From NCBI GenBank assembly GCA_963785755.1, contig CAWAXG010000078.1:48040-112039 (forward strand): a stretch of DNA of 64,000 nt, given 5' to 3'. Below are positions 53,721-61,525 of the stretch, piece by piece. Position numbers and translations under genes: made by a program. This DNA is from JACCXG01 sp963785755. GTDB taxonomy: Bacteria; Acidobacteriota; Vicinamibacteria; Vicinamibacterales; 2-12-FULL-66-21. The notes beneath the pieces are model-generated. The model saw only the letters and a list, made by a program, of their open reading frames with translations, searched no databases and was not told the DNA's origin. Numbering within the stretch: position 1 is the first letter of the stretch; each line of letters starts with the position of its first letter.

Positions 53721-56198
53721 GTGACACCCATGACAGAGCAGCACGAGAACCGATGGCTCACGTGGCTGGAGGACCTTCGCCGGGACATCGGCTACGGCTT
53801 CCGCACGCTGGCGCGGACGCCAGGGTTCACCGCGGTTGCCGTGATGACGCTGGGCCTCGGCATCGGCGCGGTCACGGTCATCTACAGCGTGCTGCGCAAC
53901 GTCGTGCTCGATCCCTTCCCCTACTCCCGCTCGGACCGGATGGTGAACGTGGTCCTGCGGGATGCATCGGGCCGGCAGGTCCGTGGTCCCTACTTCCCCT
54001 CAGCCGAGTTCCTGGACTACCAGGAGCAGGCGAGCGTGTTCGAGGATGTCGTGGGCACCAGCGTCCAGTCGATGCACTGGATGAACGACGCGGGCGCGGA
54101 GCGGCTGCTGGTCGCGTGGATGACGCCGAACGGCTTCGATTTTCTCGGCGTGCCTGCCCTGATGGGCCGCGTCTTCGGCGATGCGGATGCGGCGCCGGGT
54201 GCGCCGCCGGTCGCGGTCATGAACCATCGCGCCTGGGTGAGACTGTTCGCCGCGGATCCCGGCGTCGTCGGCCGCACGCTGGTGATCGACGGCCAGCCGC
54301 GAACTGTCGTCGGAGTGATGCCGCCCAGGTTCGAATGGAACATCGCGGATCTGTGGCTGCCATCCTCGCTCAATCGGGCCGACGATCCCCAATCGACCCG
54401 AGGCCGGCGCGCGTTCCAGGCGCACCTGCGTCCCGGTGTCACGGAATCGGAGGCCGAAGCACAACTCAACGTCATCGGCACGCGGCGAGCCGCGGCGCAT
54501 CCGGCCGACTATCCGGCCCAGTTCCGCTTCGACGTAATCACGGTCATCGACTGGGTCGTCCGCGAATTCCGGGGAGTGTTGTACACGCTCTTCGGCGCCG
54601 TGACGCTGCTGCTGGTCATCGCGTGCTGCAACGTGGCCAATATGCTCCTCGCGCGCGCCACGACGCGCGAGCGGGAGATCAGCATCCGCGCCGCGATCGG
54701 CGCAAGCCGTGGACGCATCGTCCGGCAGCTCCTCGTCGAGAGCGCGCTGCTGGCGCTCGGTGGTCTGGTCGCCGGGTGCCTCCTGGCCTACGCGGGAGTT
54801 GCGGCGCTGGCCAGGTTCATGCCTCGACAAGGGGTTCCCTGGGAAACCCAGCTGCGAGTGGATCAACCGGTCCTGCTCTTCGCGCTCCTGGCAGCGGCCG
54901 TCGCCACGGTGGGGTTCGGGCTCTTCCCGGCGTTGCAGAGCGCGCGGCGCGATCCAGGCGCCGGCACCAACATTGGCGGGCGCAGCGGCACGTCGGGCCG
55001 CGGACAGACCCGCATGCGGAGCGGCCTCGTCGTCGCGCAGGTCGCGCTCTCGATCGTGCTCCTGCTGGGCGCCGGGCTCCTGATGCGCACGTTCGTCAAG
55101 CTGGTGGGAGCTGATCTGGGATTCGACCCTCGGAATGTGCTGGTGGCCAACCTCGCGTTTCCGTCTACTCCGAACGCTCCGCCTGCTGACCACCGGAACT
55201 TCTACAGGGAGGCACTCGATCGCCTGCAGGCGCTTCCGGGCGTCGAGCGCGTCGCGGTCACCAGTGGACTGGCGACGTTCGGGAACATCGAGAGTCCGCT
55301 CGAGATTCCGGGTGCACCGCCACAGGAGCAGGCCCGAGCTTTCGTGCAATTGAGCAGCGAGCACTACCTGGAGACCCTGGGCCTGCGCCTGCTCGCGGGG
55401 CGACCGATGTCGACGAGCGAGGTCCAGGGGGGACGCCTCGTCGCGGTCGTCAATCAGGCATTCGCGAAGCGGTACTTCGAGGGGCAGAATCCTGTCGGAC
55501 GCGAGATTCGCCTGATGCGGCTGGCGGCGCTGCCGCCGACCCCGCTCCCGGATCCCACGTTCATGGTGATCGGTGTGGCTTCGGATGCGAAGAACCAGAG
55601 CATCCAGGAGCCGTCGGCGCCGCAGGTCTTCATCCCTTACACGCTGCGGCCGTCCTCTAACGTCAGCATCTTCGTGCGGACGACGACCGACCCCGCCCGC
55701 ATCCTCAACATGCTGCGTCACGAGATTCAGGCGGTGAATCCGCAGGCCGCGCTGATCGAGCCGGACACGCTGGAGGCCATCATGGGGCGCGTCTTCTACG
55801 CGCGTCCGCGGTTCAGCCTGCTCGTGCTGGGGATCTTCGCGTGCACCGGGGTGGTGCTGGTGGCGTTCGGCGTCTATGGCGTGCTGGCGTACACCGTCTC
55901 TCAGCAGACGCGCGAGATTGCGATCCGCATGGCGCTCGGCGGCGACCGCGGCCACGTCGTCCGCATGGTCGTCCGCCTCGGCCTGCGCTTGATTGCGGCG
56001 GGCCTCGTCTTCGGGATTGCCGCGAGCCTGGCCACAAACCGGCTGCTCGTCAACCAGCTGTGGAACACGTCACCCCAGGATCCGTTGACGTTCCTGGTCG
56101 CGCTCTCGGTGATTGTGCTGGTCGGCGCGCTCGCCTGCTGGGTGCCCGCGAGGCGCGCGGTTCGCGTCGAGCCGATGGTGGCGCTGAGACACGAGTAG
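53721..56198 (+). CDS. ADOP-type MacB/FtsX permease, full length
   Basis: An intact 825-residue orphan permease. It starts MTPMTEQHENRWLTWLEDL at ATG 53721, or ATG 53730 three codons later, with a GAGGA about ten bases upstream, and has no long prefix domain. First TM: FTAVAVMTLGLGIGAVTVIYS. FtsX motifs: TREREISIRAAIGASRGR and QQTREIAIRMALGGDRGH. End: PARRAVRVEPMVALRHE. The final 17 residues are matched by a remnant at 60541-60603. It is divergent from the kinase at 53586 with 134 bases between, which may hold both promoters. Substrate unknown. Confidence 0.92.
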   Translation: MTPMTEQHENRWLTWLEDLRRDIGYGFRTLARTPGFTAVAVMTLGLGIGAVTVIYSVLRNVVLDPFPYSRSDRMVNVVLRDASGRQVRGPYFPSAEFLDYQEQASVFEDVVGTSVQSMHWMNDAGAERLLVAWMTPNGFDFLGVPALMGRVFGDADAAPGAPPVAVMNHRAWVRLFAADPGVVGRTLVIDGQPRTVVGVMPPRFEWNIADLWLPSSLNRADDPQSTRGRRAFQAHLRPGVTESEAEAQLNVIGTRRAAAHPADYPAQFRFDVITVIDWVVREFRGVLYTLFGAVTLLLVIACCNVANMLLARATTREREISIRAAIGASRGRIVRQLLVESALLALGGLVAGCLLAYAGVAALARFMPRQGVPWETQLRVDQPVLLFALLAAAVATVGFGLFPALQSARRDPGAGTNIGGRSGTSGRGQTRMRSGLVVAQVALSIVLLLGAGLLMRTFVKLVGADLGFDPRNVLVANLAFPSTPNAPPADHRNFYREALDRLQALPGVERVAVTSGLATFGNIESPLEIPGAPPQEQARAFVQLSSEHYLETLGLRLLAGRPMSTSEVQGGRLVAVVNQAFAKRYFEGQNPVGREIRLMRLAALPPTPLPDPTFMVIGVASDAKNQSIQEPSAPQVFIPYTLRPSSNVSIFVRTTTDPARILNMLRHEIQAVNPQAALIEPDTLEAIMGRVFYARPRFSLLVLGIFACTGVVLVAFGVYGVLAYTVSQQTREIAIRMALGGDRGHVVRMVVRLGLRLIAAGLVFGIAASLATNRLLVNQLWNTSPQDPLTFLVALSVIVLVGALACWVPARRAVRVEPMVALRHE

Positions 56199-56231
56199 CG
56201 CGCTCGCTTTCGAAGACTCGGCTCGCGCGAA

Positions 56232-59094
56232 TCATTTGAACAACGCACGCCACCCGAGCACCACTCCGATCTCGCGGGGCGAGGTGTCGTCACCTGGATG
56301 GGGAAAGTACACGCGCTGACCGTCAGGCGAGACGTCGTACGTAGTGCCCCAATGCCGTTCTCCAAATGCGGGAACGGCGAGTCGCCGGGGCACGCCGAAC
56401 TCCAGACGCCCACCGGCGGCCGGCCGAACGGACACGCCGTGAAGGAGGCCATGCGGATTGACATAGAACATCTCGGCCCCGTCGCGGCGCCAGACCGGCT
56501 GATCGCCTCCGCCGGTCGAGACGACGAACCTTCGTTCCTGACCGGCAAGCGTTCGCACCGACACTTCGGGGCGGCCGGATTCGTCCGAGACGTAGGCGAT
56601 CCACAACCCGTTCGGTGAGACGCGCACGTCACGTTCCAGGAACGGTTCGTCAAGAAGTGGGCGAGGATCGGCGCCCGCCTGGGTGGGCACGGTCCAGACA
56701 TCGCCGCCCGTCACGTTGACAATCAGCGCGCCATCGGGCGACCAGTCTGTCGGCTCGCAATAAGGACGGGGGCAGCGGATCGTCCTGACGCTTCCCGTAC
56801 CATCAGCGCCGCTCACCATCAGGTTCGGCCCCGCGTTGGGGCCGGATTCGGTAGGCGATGCGGTCACCATCGGGCGACCAGACCGGAAGGAGGTCGAGAT
56901 CACGGGACGTCGTGATGCGCATCTGGCCGCCTCGCTTCAAGTCGTCCACCCAGATATCTGTGTCGCCGCGGATTGGATCGTGTCGGGCACGCGCGAGCCG
57001 TCCTCCGTCCGGAGAGAGCCGAAGGAAGCCGCCGAGCTCGCGTTCCGGCCAGATTTCGAAATCGTCACCATTGCTCATCACGGTGGCGACGTGCGTCCCG
57101 TATGGGATCGGCGCCGCCGCAAACGCCAGGATGTCGCTCGACGCGCCGAGGAGCGCGGCGTGATGCGGGCTGGCCCCGACAGCTGTCACGTCAATCCTTC
57201 TGGCATCTCCCGTGACCGCCAGCCGTGTGGTGTCGAACGGCCGTGCCTCGACCCATCGCCCCTCCGTCGAGAGCAGAATGCCGGAGGAACTCTCCGGCAA
57301 GGGCACATACACCGGCCCCGACGAGGAGCGGAAAAGACGTGTGGGCTCGTCGGGCATCTTTGCAGCCGTGCTGGCGAGGTACACCCCTCGACGCTCATCG
57401 TCGGTCGAGACGACGAGATAGAGGAAATGCACGCCATCCGGGAGGAACACGGGCCAACGGTGGGAAACGTCGGGGCCGGTGACGTCCAGCAGCGTGGCCG
57501 GTTCGACGCGCCCTCCGTTTGCGGAGACCCGCGCCAGACCGCTGTCGCGGTGGCTCGCCTGGAACACGATCGTTCCGGAGGGGCTCCACGCTCCTCCCCT
57601 TGCATTGGCTGCATTGCAGATCACGACGGGTGCGCCACCGTCGAGCGCCACTTTCATCAACTTGCCGTTCGCAAAAAAACCAATGGATCGACCGTCAGGC
57701 GACCAGAACGGCTGCGCGGCGCCTTCCGTGCCCGCGAGAGGGCTGGGTTCGAGCTCTCCGAGGTCGCGAACGAAGAGACGACTCATCCCCGCTGTGTCGC
57801 GTCCGGCAAGAGCCAGACGGCGGCTGACGGGAGAGACCGCGGGCGCAGAATCGAGCGATATTCCCGCTGGCAGAGACCAGGTGAACCTGGTTGGGTCGTG
57901 AACAGCTCGATCTGGCGACGGCGGGCGGGAGAGCGCCCACGTCGCGAACACCAGCAGAGTGACAACAGCGGCGATCCACGGGATCCGTCGCGCCTCGACC
58001 CATGGCGAGGAAGGGACAAGTGGCCGTGCATCCGCCGACATCGCTGGAAGTCTTTCCAGCGCCCAGGCTAGATCGGCCGCTGACTGAAAGCGTGACTCGG
58101 GATTCTTCTCGAGAAGCCGGTGAACGATAGTGGCGAGCGCGTCGGTGACTTTCGGATTGAGCGCGGCAAGTGGCGGCGGATCGGTGGTGAGGACGGCCTG
58201 AAGCGTTTCGATCGTGCTCGACCCTGGAAGAAGGGCCGCCGCCCGGCGAGCATTTCGTACAGCATCACGCCCAGGGCGAACAGATCGGCGCGGACGTCCA
58301 GGCGCGCGCCGGTGACCTGTTCGGGAGCCATGTACCCGGCCGTTCCCACGATGACCCCGACGGTCTCTGACGCGTCGCCCTGCCGTGCATCCGCGGCCGG
58401 CAGCAGCTTGGCGACGCCGAAGTCGAGGATCTTGACGCCGCCATCGGACCTGAGAAACACGTTATCGGGCTTGAGATCACGATGGACGATCCCGCGAGCG
58501 TGAGCGGCGGCGAGACCACGGGCGATGGCGTAACGCGATGGCCACCGCCTTGTCGACCGACAGACGTCCGTTCGCGAGACATGTCGCCAAGCGTCTCGCC
58601 CTCGAGGCGCTCCGAGACCAGGAACGGCGCACCGCCGTGCTCGCCGACGTCGTACACCGCGAGGATGTTCGAGTGGTTGAGGGCCCCTGCCAGTCGTGCT
58701 TCGTCCGCAAAACGGCCGACGCGCCCGGGATCGCTCGCGAAGAACGGGAGGAGCATCTTGATGGCGACCTCGCGACCCAGACGTTCGTCGCGCGCGCACC
58801 AGACCTGGCCGCCACCACCGGAACCGAGCAGCCGAAGGATGGTATAGGCGCCAACGCGCTCGCCCGGGTGGAGTGTCCAGCCATCGCGGGCGACATGCTC
58901 GGCCAACCGGTCGAGCGCCGGGACCGCCATGAACTCGCCCGGACTCGTCCGCGGCCGTCAGCAGCGACAAGAGCTCGTCGCGCAGCGCGCTGTCGGCCCC
59001 GCATGCGTCGGACACGAACTCGCCGACGCGTCGCAGCAGGTTTTTGCAGCGCCTCGGCAAACAGCTGGTCGATCGTGCCTACCTCGTTCCTCAT
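56232..59094 (-). CDS. PknB-type Ser/Thr kinase with PD40 propeller (multiple frameshifts)
   Basis: The gene begins at ATG 59094, overlapping the sigma factor stop (ATGA), with MRNEVGTIDQLFAEALQ. It continues through frames joined near 59040, 58941, 58590, 58530, 58220 and 56840. Pieces in order: NLLRRVGEFVSDACG, AVPALDRLAEHVARDG, the P-loop GSGGGGQVWCARDE, VAIKMLLPF, GIVHRDLKPDNV, ILDFGVAKLL, GTAGYMAPEQ, RLLEKNPESRFQS, a TM helix (IPWIAAVVTLLVFATWAL) and a propeller ending in GVVLGWRALFK. All expected parts are present, so sequencing indels seem likelier than decay. It is the target of, or partner to, the adjoining ECF sigma factor. Confidence 0.8.
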
Positions 59095-59682
59095 ACGGTT
59101 GGGCTTCCCGTGAGCGCGCGATAGAGCCAGGCCCGCGCGAACGTCCAATCGTTGTGGACGGTCCGCACGGAGACGTCCGAGCGCCTGCGCGGTTTCGTCC
59201 ACCGACAACCCGCCAAAGAAACGGAGCTCCACGACGCTTGCCTTTCGGGGATGCTCGACCGCCAGTCGATCGAGCGCCTCGTCGATTGCGACGAGGTCGG
59301 CATCCAGTGCCGCTGCCGGCACATCGAGCTCGTCCAGCGGACACGCGAATCGCTCCCGCGCCGCCCCGCCGCTCGGCTCTGCGCTGTCGCGCGATGTCAA
59401 CGAGGACGCGGCGCATCATCTGCGCGGAGACGCCGAAAAAGTGGCCGGCGATTCTGCCAGCGCGCCTGGTCCCAGCCGAGCAGCCGAAGACACACTTCGT
59501 TGACGAGCGCCGTCGGCTGCAGCGTGACGCCCGCACGTTCGCGGACGAGATACCGGAGCGCCATCCGGTGCAGTTCGTCGTACACGAGCGGCACCAGTTG
59601 CGAAAAGGCGGCGTCGTCGCCATTGCTCCACGCGCGCAGCAGGCTGGTGAAATCCGAGCGGCCGATCGGGCGAGCGCTCCAT
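59091..59682 (-). CDS. ECF-type sigma factor of the acidobacterial (TIGR02999-like) group, multiple frameshifts
   Basis: Read across shifts near 59665, 59440, 59330 and 59180, the protein is LLRAWSNGDDAAFSQLVPLVYDELHRMA (split here), TLQPTALVNEVCLRLLGWDQ, HFFGVSAQMMRRVLVDIARQ, LDADLVAIDEALDRLAVEHP, VVELRFFGGLSVDETAQALG and RTVHNDWTFARAWLYRAL. This is the whole sigma2 and sigma4 content of this ECF group, with an expected length of about 190. ATG 59682 is the only nearby start but needs the first shift. The stop overlaps the kinase start, so both are co-expressed; such sigma-kinase pairs are common in Acidobacteriota. Confidence 0.75.
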
Positions 59683-59931
59683 GCGGAAGGGTGTTGAGGC
59701 CCTCAGTCTAGCAGGGCCGCAGCAATCCGGTGATGGCAAGTCGGACCGCGCAGGTGCCGCCTTTCGAGAATGCGTCGCGGCGGACAGAAATCTGCAATCG
59801 CCGGTTTCCGGGGCCGGATCGGTGCCCGATTGCCGCTTTCCAAGGCTGATTCCGCCTTAAGAGCCAGAAGACGAGTTGCGGGCGGAAACCATGACCAGCC
59901 CGTTCGAGAAATCGGGCGAGGAGAAGAGCCA

Positions 59932-60394
59932 ATGAGGAAATTCACGATGCTGACTCTCGTAGCGGGCGCCCTGGCCGCAGGCATGTGGGGCGTCGCTTCG
60001 GCCCAGGACTACGGCGTGCACCCCGCCTTCAACTACCACGACGCCTCGAGCTGCAAACTGAAAACGCTGCGCGGGTCTGTACTTGTTCGCGGCGAGCGGA
60101 TTCAACATCGTTGGTGGCGTCGCCCAACCGAAAGCGATCCATGAAGTGATCGATTTCAATGGAGACGGCACGTTGACCGTGCCGGCAGTCACCCTCAGCG
60201 TGAATGGCGTGGTCAGCCACCCGCCGGCCGGAGTGGGGGACTACACGCTCGAGGAGAACTGCAGGGGGACGATCGTATTCACCAGCGGTCCGAGCTTCGA
60301 CATCGTCGTGACACCCGGCGGCCGCACCGTCTGGATGATTCAGACGAATCCCAACACCGTTTTCCAGGGGACGGCGACACGATTCGATCGGTGA
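59932..60394 (+). CDS. Small secreted protein (frameshifted)
   Basis: ATG 59932 is preceded by GAGGAGAAG. A signal peptide (MRKFTMLTLVAGALAAGMWG...ASAQ) is followed by DYGVHPAFNYHDASSCKLKT. Near 60080 the frame shifts and continues FAASGFNIVGGVAQPKAIHE, then VIDFNGDGTLTVPAVTLSVN, and ends GTATRFDR. The mature protein is about 125 residues, probably beta-rich with one pair of Cys. It resembles small periplasmic proteins of unknown function. It is divergent from the sigma-kinase pair, and the 249 bases between hold no other gene. Confidence 0.7.
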
Positions 60395-60540
60395 GCACGT
60401 CGCGACGGGAAGCGTGAACGGGCGGTGGCTTCCCGTCGCGCCTCTTCGCCGACGGCGACGGCATGGCGTGCCGTCTTCTGCGCACGCTCGACAACGGGGT
60501 CGCGCGTCCCGCCCCTTCACTCGTTTTCCGTCTCTGTCTC

Positions 60541-60603
60541 CAGCAGGAGAGGCGCCAGATGCCCGCGGTTCGCGTCGAGCCCATAGTGGCGCTGACACAC
60601 GAG
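60541..60603 (+). pseudogene. ADOP permease C-terminal remnant
   Basis: The plus frame contains RRQMPAVRVEPIVALTHE, against PARRAVRVEPMVALRHE at the end of the intact permease (56148-56198). DNA similarity covers about 50 bases and the stop codon has been lost. Nothing else of the gene remains in the 60395-60742 gap. Confidence 0.65.
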
Positions 60604-60707
60604 GGCGGCGGCGCTCGTCGTAAGCGTGATCCGGCGCGCGCCGGTCGACTTCAGGCTGAAGCGAGTGTCGTGGGGACCTCGGGGTGGACTGTCGAAATCT
60701 AGGCAGC

Positions 60708-60742
60708 TTGAGTGGCTTCCACGAAATGGCTATTATAGCCAT
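60708..60742 (+). promoter_or_regulatory. Toxin-antitoxin promoter with overlapping operator palindrome
   Basis: TTGAGT (60708-60713), a 17-base spacer and TATTAT (60731-60736) precede the antitoxin ATG by six bases, so the mRNA should be leaderless. A perfect 17-bp inverted repeat ATGGCTA-TTA-TAGCCAT (60726-60742) covers the -10 and is the likely site of Phd autoregulation. Confidence 0.75.
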
Positions 60743-61040
60743 ATGAAGAAAGCCAGTATTACAGAAGCCAAGAACAACCTCAGCGCACTGATCGACAGTG
60801 TCAGGGGCGGGTCGTCCATACTCATCGTCGACCGCGGGCGCCCGGTGGCGAGGCTCGAGCCGGTGACCGGGATGAGCTCCGAGGAACGACGACCGGCTCG
60901 GACGATTGGTGCGCGAGGGTGTCGTGCGGCCGGCGCGCGGCACCCCGGCGAAAGCGTTGATCGCGGCCAGGCCGCCGCGGCCGAAGAAGGGCGCCTCGGG
61001 CGTTCGTGCGCTCCTCGACGAGCGCCGTGAGGGGCGATGA
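60743..61040 (+). CDS. Phd/YefM-type antitoxin (one-base insertion)
   Basis: The N-terminus MKKASITEAKNNLSALIDSV, then ILIVDRGRPVARLEPV, is the DNA-binding Phd/YefM fold. After EPVTGMSSEE the frame needs one base less (GAGGAACGAC near 60885) and then reads DRLGRLVREGVVRPARGTPA, then KALIAARPPRPKKGASGVRA and LLDERREGR. This is a normal toxin-neutralising tail, and its stop overlaps the toxin start (ATGA). The length of 298 bases is one over a multiple of three, consistent with a single inserted A. If the insertion is real, the antitoxin would lack its toxin-binding tail, which should be lethal or force toxin loss. An assembly error is therefore more likely. Confidence 0.8.
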
Positions 61041-61474
61041 GATTCTGGGACGCGTCCGCCGTCGTGCCGCTGCTCATGACGGAGGGCACGACGAAGGCGC
61101 TGCAGGGACTCGCCGTGGCGGACCCGGTGATGCTCGTGTGGTGGGGAACCGAGGTGGAGTGTGTGTCGGCGCTGGCGCGGCTCGAACGCGATGGTGCGCT
61201 CGACCCGCCGGCCGCGATCGAGGCCTTCAACCGGCTGAAGCGTCTGGCCGACGGCTGGCATGAAGTCGATCCGAGTGACGGCGTCCGGGAGGCCGCCGTA
61301 CGGTTCCTGCGGGTCCACTCCCTTCGCGCCGCCGATGCGCTTCAGCTCGCCGCGGCCTTTGTCGCCGCAGAGCGCCGGCCGTCATCGCTCGAGGTGATCA
61401 CGCTGGACGAACGGCTGGCGAGCGCCGCTCGCAAAGAAGGCTTCGGGTTAGTCGAAGTCCCCTCTGTTGATTGA
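61037..61474 (+). CDS. vapC: PIN-domain toxin, VapC family
   Basis: 145 residues from ATG 61037, overlapping the antitoxin stop. PIN acidic residues are D5 (FWDASAVVPLL), E39/E41 (GTEVECVSAL), D100 (SLRAADALQLAAA) and D124 (VITLDERLASAA). These form the metal site of a Mg-dependent ribonuclease that usually cuts tRNA or rRNA. The frame is intact. Regulation with the antitoxin from the upstream operator is expected. Confidence 0.9.
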   Translation: MRFWDASAVVPLLMTEGTTKALQGLAVADPVMLVWWGTEVECVSALARLERDGALDPPAAIEAFNRLKRLADGWHEVDPSDGVREAAVRFLRVHSLRAADALQLAAAFVAAERRPSSLEVITLDERLASAARKEGFGLVEVPSVD

Positions 61475-61525
61475 GCCGGCACTACGCCCGCGCGGTGTCG
61501 AGCCTGGCGAGCCGCATTGACGTCG

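Noticed and set aside
54000..55955. Minus-strand open frame of 651 codons
   Set aside because: Antisense to an intact ADOP permease; composition bias only.
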